A DNA stretch of 64,000 nt from Rotaria sordida (taxonomy: Eukaryota; Rotifera; Eurotatoria; Philodinida; Philodinidae): assembly GCA_905250125.1 (NCBI GenBank), contig CAJNOL010000421.1, forward strand, positions 8,858-72,857. The letters run 5' to 3'. Positions 48,301 through 61,619 of this stretch are shown piece by piece. Position 1 is the stretch's first letter. The number at the start of each line of letters is the position of its first letter. A model generated the notes under the pieces. The model did no database searches. It saw only the letters and a list, made by a program, of their open reading frames with translations, and had not been told where the DNA came from. A program made the position numbers and the translations under genes.

Positions 48301-51300
48301 CATATATAGAAATAATATGATTATTTCATAAATATTGAATTACCAAATGTTTCTATAACTTGCCTCGCTTTTTTTTTGCTTGATATCTACAAATAAATAT
48401 TGTGAAAAGTACATAGAAAAAACGACAAATTTGGAGGATGTATAGTTCAAATGCAAGGTCAAAAGGGAGGAATTTTCCTCTGTACTATTCTGATCGATTT
48501 TTAATAATTAGAAGATGTTTATTGCAACTATGGGGAAAAAAAAAACTAAATTGTTATTTATTTGATATTTGCTTTGTCTTTTTCTAAGATAGCACATTGA
48601 AGAGATCACAGCTCTTATTCATTCAAAATTATCATTAATTATTAAAAACAAAATTAGAATTTATACTAAAAAATATTAAAGTAGATATTATATAATTGAT
48701 TGACAGATAAAAGTTCATTACTAAAAATAATTTCATTTAGAATTATACGAAATCTGACATTGTAGCATCGCTTTATGATAATATATGAATATATAGAAAC
48801 TTAAAAACACAATTTATATAGGATTTTCCTAATTATATTGAATATAATTTGTCGCTCAGGAAAGTTTTCTAGAAATCTCAGTGTTTAAAATATAAAGGAA
48901 AAAAATTTCATTATAACACAAATTAATCGTTTTAATGAAACTGCAAAACAAGTGATATACGTGCCATATTGAAGTTAGTATTTCGATAGAAAAGTTTGTT
49001 GAAGTTAATTTAGATCACCTAGATAACAAATAAAAATCAATTGATTGATGATGTTTTTTTTCAAAATATTAAGTTAAATATTTATATAATATTTAAGAAT
49101 ATGACAAAGTCCAATTCTAATAATACTTTCTATATTTGATATTAGATTGAGACGACGTTATTTAATATCAATAAATAGAATTACTTGTCGAAATTTTTTA
49201 TTACAGTTTGAAGCATCACTTCAATTCACATTGAATATAAAAAAAAAACATTGTTCTCAGATGAATATTTATAAGATCAAGATCGAATTAAAGTTAATCA
49301 ATGATTCGTCTGACTTGATTTAACTCAAAGAAAATCAGAATTCAAAAACTAAACAATAAACATTCGTGTATTCTCTATTTAATATTCATATGAATAACAA
49401 GACTTGAAATCAAATCAAACTCTCACAAAACCAAATAAGTGAGACTTTCATTCTTTAATACAGATGATTTTCTTTACAATGCATTAAACTGATGTATGAA
49501 AGTATTATAAAGTTTTTCGATAACCAGTTTTATTCATTGATATTACCTAATGCACATTTCAAAACAAAACAAAGTGGATGAATATTTTTCGAATAACTTT
49601 TGATATGAACGAGATAGAGAGCTGTGATTTCTACCATTGAAGAGAAAAGATGAAGATACATTGAATCATATATTATTGATTTTTTTTCTTAATTAATTTT
49701 CTAAAAAACGTGATTTTTTTCACAGAACTCGATAGAAAAATTTGACTCAGAATTTCCAGTAGAATATCTATAACTCCCAAAAGAATAACTCTAAAGGTCT
49801 GAGCCCTACGCAGTTTTGTAGATCTTTGATTAACGATTCGAATGCATATCTGATTATTGAAAATTTACTTTAGTCATCTTACGAAGTACGTTGTTTTTCA
49901 AAGACGTCGGTTTAAGTCTTTGAAAAAACCTAGATCAAATTATCCTATAATATACAGTTCGATGCGTCTCCATCCCCGCTTTTCAACAGTGACAATTACA
50001 GTTCTCTATCTCGTTTTTATCAAATGTTATGGGAAAAATACCTACCCACCAACATAACTTTAAGATACTATATATATATATTCTGCCTACTGCCATCTGT
50101 TAACTGTGTTATCAACACTACTGATAATATTTATAGCAATATGTGATTCAGTTTGTTGTTTTTTTAAAGATATGTGACTCATCATAAAAGACACATTTTT
50201 TTGTAAAACTATATAAATATAAGAAAAATGTTTGAGAAAGAGAAGATTATGTGATATATGTAAAAATAAAACAAAATATAGGATATCATATGATATATAT
50301 CACTGTCAATAATATTGTAATTCAGTTATCAACCAGATGATATGATCGAAAATTTTCCTATAACATAATACTAGTAGGAGAAACAAGTGACTTGCAACTA
50401 ATTTTCTTTTTATAATAATGATCCTTGTGTATGATGTTTACCACTTAAAAAAATAATGTTTTCTATTTAAAGATATATGTTTTTGTTTTTCATTAATTTT
50501 CCAGTTATTTGAGTATTAACAATTTATTTTGTTAAAATAAATGAAACAACAGAACATTCTGTGATAATTTACTAAATAATAATCAGCATACGTATAAAAA
50601 CAAATAACAAAAAAAAAGTGGGAGTTTTTTTTTCATAAAAAATTGACTTATAAATATTAATCTATATATTTAAATGGATTACACGGTAAAAAGAACATTT
50701 TAACTGAGGGTGAAATAACAAAACGTTGTATTTAACTACGTCATCGTCCATAATTCCATAAAACTACGTGACATAAAACTAGAAAAATATAAATCTAACT
50801 CATCAAATTAACCTAATAATAAAATGACAAAAGTATGCGGCTTTTTTCCTAATGAGAAAGGACAAATATGTCAATATTTTTATTTTTCAGTAATAAACCA
50901 GGATAACATAAGCGTGTTTCTTCCTTTTATTTTATATTAAGCTTTTATGTTAATTAGAAAAAAAAAAAGAAAAGCTCTTTTATTCATTTAAGCAATAAAA
51001 AAAAGTCTCACAAATATTTATATTTTGAAAAACTAAAACAAAAAAAAAATGATTCAAATATAGTTTTAATTCTTCTCTTAATTAATTTGATTCTTAACAA
51101 AAAAAAACAAACAAACAAATATTGTCAAATAAAAATAGATCGAAAAGAATATTATCATTGACATATAATGATATTCCCTTAAAGCTATTGACCTGTTCTT
51201 TATAAACTAATGTCGATTTATTCATTTTATTATTGAATAGGAAATTTCAATTTATAAAAGTCATTTAAATGTATTTGACATTCAATATAAAATTTAATAT

Positions 51301-51906
51301 CATTAAATAGAAGTTGTTTTTATAAACGACACAATAAATTGCTTTTTTTTCCCATTTAATAAACTTTTTCACAAGAACAAAAAATGTCCTTTTTTTTCTA
51401 ATAATCATACTTTAATTTCTATGAAGAACAATAATAACAGATTTTATTAAGTGTACTTATGTCCAAAGGTTACTGTCAACAGTTAAACGGAATCTTTCTT
51501 TAATAATATGGCATAGATATTTTTTTAAAATAACATGACATTGTTCAAAAAATCAAGGAAATCAGTTGTTTATCTTGAAGAAGTTCTTCATCTTTATGCA
51601 AACAAGTATTACACTTAATTTAATTTGGTTCAATTTTTAAATTAGATTTCATTTCATAGAATACTTATTTATATAAAATTATCTCATAACTTATAAGAAA
51701 TATGTGATGCACTAACAAGCTTGTTTTTTTTTTGAAGGATTTTGTTTAAACCGGGTCTCGTCTTGATTTATTGTCGTGTTTTTTTTTAAAAATATACAGA
51801 CAATTACCGAAAGAAAAAAAAATATAATGATAGATTCCATAATTTTTTTTTCTAAAAATAAAATACAATTCTTTCTGTCTTTTTTTCGTTTATTGTCTTT
51901 AAATAG
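45322..51906. other. 6.6-kb gene-free region
   Basis: No supported gene or RNA. It contains one palindromic element (46068-46673) and a half-copy of similar character near 49560-49700. The rest is AT-rich with homopolymer runs. Confidence 0.45.
46068..46673. mobile_element. Palindromic fold-back element, 0.6 kb
   Basis: Arms of about 180 bp are inverted copies. The left arm contains TTGTTTGTTGAATAACT, TATCGAGCTCGG and TTTTTTGGAAAATCACT, each mirrored in the right arm ending near 46673. Its outer end, in reverse complement CCATTTCAAAAAAGAA, resembles the end of the 22996-24048 element, and both share TCGAGCTCG, so they may be one family. Confidence 0.8.
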
Positions 51907-53441
51907 TCAATGTTGTTCTTTGTTTAATGTATGCCACATTGAAAATGATTTTCGAGCTTTAAATTGTTGCCAATGAATTGTACCATTACCAGAACAAAGT
52001 AATGGTGATCCAATTTTAACATGACCTATACATTTATATTCATTTGTATGATTTGCATTTGAATATAAATTAAACATAATCATTAAACGATCGAAATTAT
52101 TTGAATTATATGTTACAATATTAAAATTATGTTCTTGATCAATAATAAAATTTGACGATTGTAATCGATAAGTTTTTGTTTGTTGTGTTAATAATGATCG
52201 ATGACGATCGAGAAGAATAATTTGTAAATAACATTTTGCATCTAAAAGAAAAGTTTTGACATTTTTTTCATTTGAAAAAAAAAAGAATATAAAATACTAA
52301 CCAAATTTTTTTTGATCAATTTTTAATCCTTTTATTCGTTGTAAACCAACATGTATATATTGATCATCATCATTTTTTTCAAGAGAAATTAAAAGTTCAA
52401 TTGATGACTAAAATTTAAGAATAAAAAATAAATAATTAAATATCGATTTTTGTTTTTTTTTTATTTTTTTGTATTTACTGGTTTTATTTTTTCAATTGCA
52501 TGAAGAAATTCAACACGATTTTCATTTTCAAATTGATTTATTTGATTAAAATTAATTTTTCCAATTTGACCAATATGTATTGTTTTTTTTGTTTGATCTT
52601 TTCCACTGATTGTCATTGATAAAATTCGTTCATTTAGTTTTTCAAATGGAATATTTGAAAATAAAAGAAAAAATTGATTATTTTCATCTTCAAATATTAT
52701 TTGATTTTCTATTATTTTTTTAATTTGAATAGATTTTTCTTTTCCATCAGGTGTTAATTTAACTTTAATAGTTAATTGTTGAAAATGAATATTTAATGGT
52801 AATGATTGTATTGAATGAAATTGAATTTTAATTTGTGAAGTTTTTAAATAAATTATTGAAAATGAAAGTAAACATGGTAATGTTAAATTATTTGTTGTTA
52901 TTATATTTTCTCTTGGTTCAATTATATTATTACATACAGCAACAGATCGACGTCGATATTTATCATTATTATTATTACGTATTGGAAGAGAAAATGGAAT
53001 TAATGCCATTTGAGTTGCATCAACAATTGAACCTTGTCGTCGATTTGAACTACATGAACGAGGTGTTTGAAATAAAGTTGCTACCATACTAGTTGAACGT
53101 AATGGTGTTATTGGTACAATAATTGATTCAACTGATCTATGTTGTTTTTTTGAATCAAAATCATTATATTCCGAGTCATTTATTGTTGATGATGAACGAT
53201 TACCACTTGAAAAACTTGTACGAAATGAAAAATCTTGATTTAATATTTTTGTTATTGTATCAAATGATGGTCTTAAAGAATATTTTATTTGTTGTTTTCC
53301 AGTGATTGATGTCATTGATGATGATCTCAGATTTTCTCGTGAACGTATAAATACATAAAAAATTAATGTTGAGACGAGACACACGGCTACTATAATACCA
53401 AATAATATGGATAAAATCATTTCGTTTCCTTTTATTTTCAA
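51907..53441 (-). CDS. Synaptotagmin-like protein, one membrane helix and two C2 domains
   Basis: Synaptotagmins are membrane-anchored C2-domain proteins acting in vesicle traffic. Three exons on the minus strand (53441-52479, 52407-52302, 52241-51907) join in phase to 467 residues. A transmembrane helix at about 9-32 (ILSILFGIIVAVCLVSTLIFYVF) lies at the N-terminus, then a Ser/Arg-rich linker to about 190. The first C2-like domain spans about 190-320 and includes LTIKVKLTPDGKEKSIQIKK. The second continues through exons 2 and 3 and ends in IHWQQFKARKSFSMWHTL, matching the WHxL ending typical of synaptotagmin C2B. The aspartates of the calcium-binding loops (e.g. the DPYVK motif) are missing, so calcium-independent function is likely. 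The start gives a proper N-terminal anchor. The exact synaptotagmin class cannot be told. Confidence 0.82.
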
Positions 53442-56400
53442 TCAGAAAAGTATAACATCTAAAAAAAAAACGATAAATCAATGTTTATTTCTTTTTTGTT
53501 TTTTTTTTATAAATAATAATTCAATTTTCTATTAATCATCAAATAAAGGACATACTCACATAATCAATGAATAGATCTTCACTTAAGTAATAATAATAGA
53601 AAGTTCTTTAAGTTTGTAAACAGTCAATATAATAAATGTTTTCTAGTTAATATATCAAAATAAAAATTTTATGATGAATAAAAAGAAAAAGTGTATTTAC
53701 AGATATATATATATATATATTAATCTGAATAAAACTAAATGCTTTTAACCATTTAATAATCAGTCTAAGGTCGTCCCGATATTGTTACAATAGTAGTAAG
53801 TCATGCATGGAAATTTTTACATGCGGCAATATTACTTCCTTCATCAAATATTGTATCTTATTTCTCATTTTTTTTCTATTAATAATAATTCCTAGTAGTC
53901 TTCCGTTGACGAAATCTTTACAAAAAAAAAATGTCAAATAAGTCTAAATATCAGGTAGGATAAAGAAAATAGAAAATGTCATAAAATTTACTCAGTAAAT
54001 ACAAAAACATTAATCAAAAATTTTCATATAAGTCATGAACATTATTATTTGCTTATCTTCTACTATGGAAAACACCAAGAAAAAAAAAGAAAACAAACTC
54101 TTTTTTCTTATTGAAATAATGAGAAATGTAACACAATGGAAGTAAATCTATTCTAAACATAAATTGGATAACAATTGAAACCTATTATGGTTGTGTTTGA
54201 TTTAGTTTTTTTAATCCTAATAGAAAAAAAAAAAAGAGAAATTCCTCAAAATAACAAAGACATACAAAGAAGATATATGTATACTTACAAAGTTTTCATT
54301 TATTTATTGAGAATTTGAGATAATAAATGTGTATGAAGTTACTTTTTTCTATTCTATTAATTCATCCTCTCCCTCATGTCGTGTTTTTGGATTCCATTAT
54401 CAGTCATAGTATCACATTCTTCCTCGGACTCCTACGATAAAAATGATTGTCTACATTGATTTTCATCTATTGAATTGAAAGAAGAATTTCATAAATTCAT
54501 ACTTGACATATATTTAGTAAGGAAATTATATTCTCAAAAACAATCATAGGTAGTTTTGACTTATATTCTAATATACTCAATAAAAAAATGCAAGCAACAT
54601 CAATAAGAATAAATGAATATATGTGCATGCATTCTTTCATGATGAATGAACACGATATAGAAAGAACATAGAAAAAAAATGCAAAGAAGTCAAATAAAAG
54701 CTCTAATAGAAACAGTGGGAGGAAGGGAAAACGAAGAACTAGAAAGAGAATGAAAGAAAAGTAAGAACCAATGTGCTTTTATACGAATGAATAGAACAGC
54801 TGAACTACCTATTTTTTATTTTTTTTTACATAAGATAATAGCAAAAAAAAACAAAACATGTTTTCTAGAGTTCGCATGTTTTAACTTGTCAATTTATGTC
54901 TCTCGATTTTTTTTTAAACAAATATATTATTATTTAAATTCTCTAAAGATGATTCTATGCTGTGGGTGGAAGAAGAAAAAAAATCGATCATTCCGTTAAA
55001 TGCAATTATGATGTTTTGCTACGAAAATAATGATGGAAGAGATCAATAGAAAATTATATCATGATTGTTCAATATGTAATATTGATAGAATTACTGACCA
55101 ACAAGATTATTTTCGTCTCATTGTATTTACATAGTGCTGATACGCTAATAAATATATATTAAATTTAATTTTTCTATCTATCTCTAAACGAAAAAAAAGC
55201 AATTGAAGATATAGTAGCTTCTTTTCATATATTTCCATATATTATCTTATAAGAAGTTTGTTTCCTTTTATTTTCTACACCCACTCATCCATACCCGAGC
55301 AACACTTTGTGACTATAAGCTGGGGAATACTGGTATCTATAATTGCATCTTGCTTCTTTTTTTCCTCGATATTTTCTCCCTCTCTCTCTCCCTCTCTTTT
55401 TCTTTCTCTCGAGTCGGTACTTTACGAGAAAAAAATTGAAGAAAATAATGCTTTAATGCACACATGCACAAACTAACAATGAGAAAAAAAAATGAGGATA
55501 AATGAAAATATAGAAATAATAAAAATCCAAATAAGTCTTATTTTCTAATGATATGATAAAATAAGTAATACTGACATCAAAGAAAAATAAATGTGCTTCT
55601 GTGACAGATCGAATTCAATTAGAAAGATGACAAGTAAAGGAACGAGAGAAGACAAAAAAACTCAACGTCTTCTTCTTTTCATCACTGATAAGTACTAACG
55701 AAAGAATACAATAGATAAATAAAGCACTCGGACAGCATCAATGACGTATATAATTGTGTGACAAATCTATATAATAAGACTCAGTAAATAAAATTAAGAA
55801 TAGATGACAGGTAACTATAGAAGTTCGAATGATGACAACATAACAGATATATTCAATAGTATATATACGTTTTCTTTGCCCGTGTATAGATATGTATATT
55901 CAATTTATTTCATGTAATAACATACATTTCTATTGAAGTACTTATGTTGATGTCTATTAAAAGTATTTATCTTTGCATGTTGAAATAACTAGTGAAGATT
56001 CATCTACATAATTGAAGAACATAATTAAATTTCTAACTTATTTGTTCGTTTGACAAGCAAAACAAAAATAATATTAGCTTACGTATTTATAAATGGTTTA
56101 TAATTAATGAATTTAATCTTATATTTTTATTAATGAAAAGGAAATATAATATGAGAATTTAAAATTTTTCAAATAAATAAAAACTTTTTTTTTATTTTTC
56201 TTTAGATAATCAATAAAATAAAAATAATATGCAAAAAAAAAAACAAATAAAAGAAAAAGAAATGATTTGAATAAATAATAAAAGTCAATTAACTAATCAT
56301 TAGATGAAAATACAATATAATTTAAATAATATTTTACATATTATTTGATATATTGTCATGTTCAATTGTCATTTTAAATAAAAATTCTCTTCGATTTCTT

Positions 56401-57975
56401 TTCTTATCGATGTCATATCATTTATCATAAATATGACATACTTATTCTTTCAATAGTAATATCATTTTCATGTTAATTTATAATAAATAAAACAAATAAG
56501 AAAAGATTCTTCTCCATCCATCTGTTATTCGATAGAAATTTTATTTTAAATATTAACAAGTAAAAGAAAAGTATCATAAAGATTTTTCATTCTTTTTTTT
56601 CTTTTTTTTCTTCATTTAAATTACTTTATAAATATTCGAAATAGTCTCTTACAAAATTATTTTACTAGAAAAAAGAAAAAAGTCACACTAAGAATTCATT
56701 GTATATGTGATTTCTTGTCACGCTGTTCATCTCTATGATGATAAAAATATCTTTACTTAATTCCTATAATTAAGATAAATTACCTCATCGAGGGTTTGTT
56801 TTAAAAATAATCTATAGTAATTGCGTTAGTGTTGATGTAGTATCTACTGAAAACTATTTGTTATCGTACGATAAAATATTAGTTTCCAGTAAAAGGATTC
56901 TTAATCTTGGGATAAAGAGACTAAATATAAAAGTGTCAACGTAACTTCATCGAATAAATATCTTAATTCTTGGAATATGTATGAGTAAATATAATGCCTT
57001 ATCACAAAAAAAGAAACCAGAGAAGGTTATCATATAAATTGCACAAACTAATAAAATACTTTGTTGTCATCACTCGATCAACATGTTCCTGTTTACTAGT
57101 TATTTTTTCTTTTTTTTTTTTTCCTAAACTATAATCTATAGAATATTTTTGTTAAAATATTCACTAAATTTGGATAATTATTATTATCGTTTTTTTTTTG
57201 TGTGATGAAAATGAAAAAAAAGCATAGTTTATTTGTGAAAACTATTTTTTAACCGTACTCGTATTATAATTAAATATAAATCAAACAAAAATACAATAGA
57301 AATTCATATCTATAAGAGTTTTGTTAAGTGGAGTCTTGTCTAGAAATGGATTATTGGCTTTTTTTCTGAATGATTATTCTTTTCGGGAAATAAAAAAAAT
57401 CTCTTTTTCTATTTATCATTAGAGAATTATATTTTTTATTTTGATTCAGTGACAAAGAGCGGAAGCCAGTTATAATAATTCAATAAAGGCACAATCATTA
57501 TGACCTATATAAAATGAGTTTGATTATGATAAATAATTTTAAATTGTTGAATGAATAATATTTTAAATATTCGATTATTTTTATTGAAAATAATATAATT
57601 AATCTTTTTAATAGATGTTTTCTAAATTAATATTAAATAATTAACTTTATCAAAAATGATTCTATTAATTGAAATGAAAAATAAAATAGATAGAATATGA
57701 CACATGTTTTTCTTTTTTTCTTTTTTTATAAAGTAAATAGTATTCCTATGGGAAATTTATCAATAATATATTTAAAAGACGAAAATATACGATAATGCAT
57801 AAAGATTTCACATTGTATTATAATCAGCTGATAAAATAAAATCGAAATACAGTCATTCTGTTATTTTCTTTCTTTGTTTTTTATATACATCACAATCGAA
57901 TATATATATATATATAAATTTATTCGTATGTTTATTCTTTATCTATCGTTCGTTAAAGACATTTAAAATTATATA
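53442..57975. other. 4.5-kb gene-free region between divergent genes
   Basis: This lies between the synaptotagmin-like gene (minus) and the four-helix membrane protein pair (plus). It is AT-rich with a TA run near 53703-53720, a CT run at about 55378-55397 and many A/T homopolymers. No coding-like segment was found. It probably holds promoters and perhaps non-coding first exons. Confidence 0.45.
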
Positions 57976-58473
57976 ATGGAAGTAGATTCAACAATTGTAT
58001 ACAAATCCAATTGGAAATCAGGTGTTTGTTGGGGTAATTTAGCTGGATGTCTTGCTTTCTATCATTCATTAACTGGTTTTAGTTTATTAATAATTAATAT
58101 AACATTTAGTTTAACATCATCTGATTATCAATTTATATTTGGTTATTCAATTATACTTGGTTTAATTATTATTTTACTTAGTATTATTCTTCTTCCACTT
58201 GTTTTTTCTTGTTTTTTGGGTCGAGAATATCATATTTATGCAACAATTCATGCATATATTACTTTTATAATTAATCTAATTAATATAGTTTTAATTATAT
58301 TTGTTGCATATGAAATTAGTAAAATAAAAATATTTAATTTACTTTCATCAAAATATTTAATTGGAGATTTATGTTTACTTTCATTAACATTAATTGTTGG
58401 TATTATTGCATGGATTACATATGTTGGTAGACAATTTCATCAACCAAATGGACAATTTATTCTACAACTTTAA
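57976..58473 (+). CDS. Four-helix membrane protein A, function unknown
   Basis: A single-exon ORF of 165 residues with four predicted membrane helices, at about 24-46, 54-79, 88-112 and 128-149. The N-terminus is short and polar (MEVDSTIVYKSNWKSG), and the C-terminal tail ends VGRQFHQPNGQFILQL. The layout is of the MARVEL/tetraspan type, but no family motif is certain. A TATA-like AT run (57901-57917) and AAAATT lie just upstream of the ATG. It is followed after 125 bp by another tetraspan gene on the same strand, suggesting tandem duplication or co-transcription. Confidence 0.7.
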   Translation: MEVDSTIVYKSNWKSGVCWGNLAGCLAFYHSLTGFSLLIINITFSLTSSDYQFIFGYSIILGLIIILLSIILLPLVFSCFLGREYHIYATIHAYITFIINLINIVLIIFVAYEISKIKIFNLLSSKYLIGDLCLLSLTLIVGIIAWITYVGRQFHQPNGQFILQL

Positions 58474-58598
58474 AAATGTTCTTTTCGTGTTTTCTTTTTC
58501 TTTGAACAAAAAAACCATTGAGAGATTTCTTTGATTTTTCGTTTCTTGTTCTTTTTGTTTTTTTTTTATTTTAAGATATTTAATATTAATGATAAATA

Positions 58599-59039
58599 AT
58601 GTTATCAAGAATTTATTCAACAATTATTCTTGGTATTAATATACTTCTAGGTCTTGTTTTACTTTGTTTTAATACAGAATTTTATCATAATCCATCATGG
58701 ATAATAACAATTGAACAAGAACAAAAACATTTATTAAATTGGAATATGGGATTTGCATTATTTATTATTTTCTATAATCTGATTTTACTTCTTCTAATTG
58801 ATAGTTTATTACTTTCAAAAGAAGCAAATTTCTTTTTTATATATGGATTTATTTGTTCTGTTTGTCTATTAGCAATACATATAATGAATACTATTCTACT
58901 TGTGTTTATTTCAAGTGAAGTTCATTTACCAAAATCTTCTTCATTATATATTAATATTTCATTGTTTTCATTAGTATTTGTTTCTAGTCTATTCGATTGG
59001 TTATTATGTTATGATTTGTGTTTCTATAATAAATGTTAA
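58599..59039 (+). CDS. Four-helix membrane protein B, function unknown
   Basis: A single-exon ORF of 146 residues with four hydrophobic segments at about 4-24, 46-68, 76-102 and 114-138. The loop after helix 1 is the longest and contains FYHNPSWIITIEQEQ. The C-terminus is cysteine-containing (LLCYDLCFYNKC). It shares the size, topology and lack of introns of the gene 125 bp upstream, though sequence identity is low by eye. Bdelloids are known to use spliced-leader trans-splicing, so the pair could be one operon, but no leader acceptor can be proven here. Confidence 0.65.
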   Translation: MLSRIYSTIILGINILLGLVLLCFNTEFYHNPSWIITIEQEQKHLLNWNMGFALFIIFYNLILLLLIDSLLLSKEANFFFIYGFICSVCLLAIHIMNTILLVFISSEVHLPKSSSLYINISLFSLVFVSSLFDWLLCYDLCFYNKC

Positions 59040-59235
59040 ATTATTATATATCGTATATATCAATTTAATATAATAATATAGATTAGAAAATTTAAAAACA
59101 AAAAAAGATCAAAATTAATCTTTTTATTTTTATTTTTTTCTTAGGGAAGAAAAATTTTGATTATTTATCAAGTTGAATTTTTTTTTCTTTTGATGATTAA
59201 AAACAAATAGAAAATTCTAATTGAAATATGAATGA

Positions 59236-59640
59236 TTAAATAAATAATGATTGATATAATATATTAATTAATCGTCTTTTAATTGTTTTTGTAAGATTAT
59301 ATTTGAACGTAATTTCTTTTATAACTTGTTGAGTCATCAATCGATTACATTTAATGTCAAGCATAGCAAATTTTCTTGAATCATACATACTAATATATTT
59401 GTAATTTCCTAATGATTCATTGTTACAGGAACACATCATCTTCTTCTCTTCCGATTAATTCATGTGTTAGTTGACATGCACCGGGACTCATGACGATTGC
59501 ATATTGCACGTACGTTTTTATTTAAATCATTGCATGAAAGATCAATATTTTCATTTAATGAAAGAAGAATTAAGAGTTCATTTTTAATAGTTTGATAGTC
59601 GAATGATTAAGTATATCAAACACTTTGCTCTGAGCTAACT
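59236..59640 (-). pseudogene. Unrecognised coding relic, minus strand
   Basis: Two coding-like blocks lie in adjacent frames. The 3' block (59439-59236) is an open frame of 67 codons with protein-like content (YKYISMYDSRKFAMLDIKC). The 5' block (about 59620-59465) reads NELLILLSLNENIDLSCNDL and AICNRHESRCMS before a stop. No intron with proper borders joins them, so frameshift damage is the simplest reading. I do not recognise the family. A short real gene made of the 3' block alone cannot be excluded. Confidence 0.35.
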
Positions 59641-60844
59641 CTCATGTACAATCATCCTTGCTTTTGCATTTATGATTAATAATATACGAAAAATTGTTTA
59701 GATAATCATTAGATAGTTGTGCTATGACATAAGAATTTTTATTGAGATTTAACAGACATCGTTCTACTTATTTCAAATCTACTATTTAAATATAAGGTAG
59801 AAAGAAAAAGAAAGCCAATTTGTCGTACATCGAAGAACATTAAATAATGGAGATAAATAATATGATCAATATTTAGTGGAAAATATTTTTTTGATGTATG
59901 TTTTCTATGTTTTTGCTTTCTCTTATAGATTTCTTCTAGGACACAGAAAAGCATATTTATCCTGAAAATAGAAATAATGATTTAGTATAAATGATTAATT
60001 TTTAATATATAAGGTTGGTTGACAAGGGAAAAAGGATGTTTGCCTGGGTAGAAAAAAAAGAAAACTAATGAATTCATAACTCGTATAGAGTTTAATAAGA
60101 GGCAATTTTTACGACAAAATATGTGTTTGTGCTATTAATATGAATGTCGTTTTTTTTGAAGTTGACATAGGAGAATAACTTGTGAAAAACATTACACTAA
60201 TTAAAATCTGTATATCATCTGTAGGTGCGAAACATCTATTTTATAAAACACGTCAACATATAGAGAGAAAGAACAAAAAAAAACACCTATTTCAGTACCT
60301 CGTCATTATTTTATTGCTCTCATCATTCATTTACTCAGATATTTCTTATTGATGTTTTATTTTTTTCTAATATGATGATTGGAATTAAAAGTAATATATT
60401 CATAAGAATCTATTTAAGACAATTATTAAAATATTCGATATGAGAAAGTTTATAATTATATATCAATTTATTGTATGAACAAATATTATTCAAACTATGA
60501 AAATTTTTAACTTTATCCTTTTCATTTTGCAAAAAAATATTTCACAAGTTAGTTTTGATCTTTTTATATAGAATATATATTTGTTTTATCTTAATCAATA
60601 ATAAACAATCCTACATCGAACAAAATAATCTAGAATATGAAATTATATTATCTCTAAAAGTTTTGATATACAATCTATTGGTTTATATTATTATTGCCTT
60701 GAAAAAAATTTATTCTAGAAATTATTTCACACATCTTGTATGTAGAAGAAAGCTGTACAAAAATGAATATAACTTGTAGTTAATATAATGTCACTCATTC
60801 TTTGCTTTCAATTAAATTAAAATGTTTATTATATATTGAATAAG

Positions 60845-61290
60845 ACTCTTCGTAATGAAAATCGTCAATCAGTAAGACCTTAGTTTTTATACTTGAAGTT
60901 ACTTGTGACAACACTTTCTCGACTTCCATCAACTCAACGAACTATTTACCGTGGAATTAAAAATGATATGAAACATTAATATAAAAAAGGAGAAACAGTT
61001 ATCTAGTGGAGTTTTAGTTCATGTACATCATCAATGGATGTTTTGAATAATGAATCATTTCTCGCTTTATCTGGATCGAGAACTTTTTTACTATTGAACG
61101 TTAAAGTAGAAAAGATATTCGAGAACATTCATACTTTATAAAAGAAAATGAAATATTTCTTCCAGCTGCACGAGAATTTAAAGTTGAAGGTGTTCTTTCA
61201 CAATCTTATTCAACTTAAAGAAATTCAACCAAAATATTCTCTATTGGAATCATTTTTTCTTGTTAAAACATCTTTTCCAAAAAATTGAGT
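60845..61290 (+). pseudogene. Decayed ADP-ribosyltransferase
   Basis: Translated in more than one frame, this stretch shows the arginine ADP-ribosyltransferase pattern: the Arg motif in TIYRGIKND (about 60950), the Ser-rich motif WSFSSCTSS (about 61010), and an E-x-E in ENEIFLPAA (about 61155), followed by LKEIQPKYSLL. At least three stop codons (after SVRP, KNDMKH and GETVI) and one or more frameshifts break it. It belongs to the widespread rotifer ART type without the TPR part. It is separate from the intact ART-TPR gene at 37033-39171. Confidence 0.75.
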
Positions 61291-61454
61291 TATTTATAAT
61301 TAAATTTTTTACTATATTTCTCTTCTCGTATACATATTAAACTACGAAATATTCAATATTGAAATAAATGCATTAGATAATTATCCTTTTTATGTTTTTT
61401 TTTTTTTTTTATAAAAGACCGTTGTTAATAATTGAATATTTTTATTTAGATACA

Positions 61455-61619
61455 TCATATCATATACAAACAAAACAAGTAACATCATTAGATGATCTAG
61501 TTTCAACTAATAATAACAGTATAGAAGATTTTCGTTATCGTTCTTGTCTTTGCATTGGTTCTGGTCTTTTATCTTGCTGTCCTTGTACTGGCTGCTATTT
61601 CTGCTTTTTTAAAGGCTAA
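61455..61619 (+). other. Possible orphan last exon encoding a cysteine-rich tail
   Basis: After an acceptor (TTTATTTAG) at 61446-61454, an open frame of 54 codons begins SYHIQTKQVTS and ends with a striking Cys/Phe-rich tail (CCPCTGCYFCFFKG). Such tails are often palmitoylated. No upstream exon could be joined; the neighbouring sequence is the decayed ADP-ribosyltransferase, so this may be part of another lost gene. Confidence 0.35.

Noticed and set aside
52835-53305. Plus-strand ORFs opposite the synaptotagmin-like gene
   Set aside because: Antisense shadows of the coding exon.
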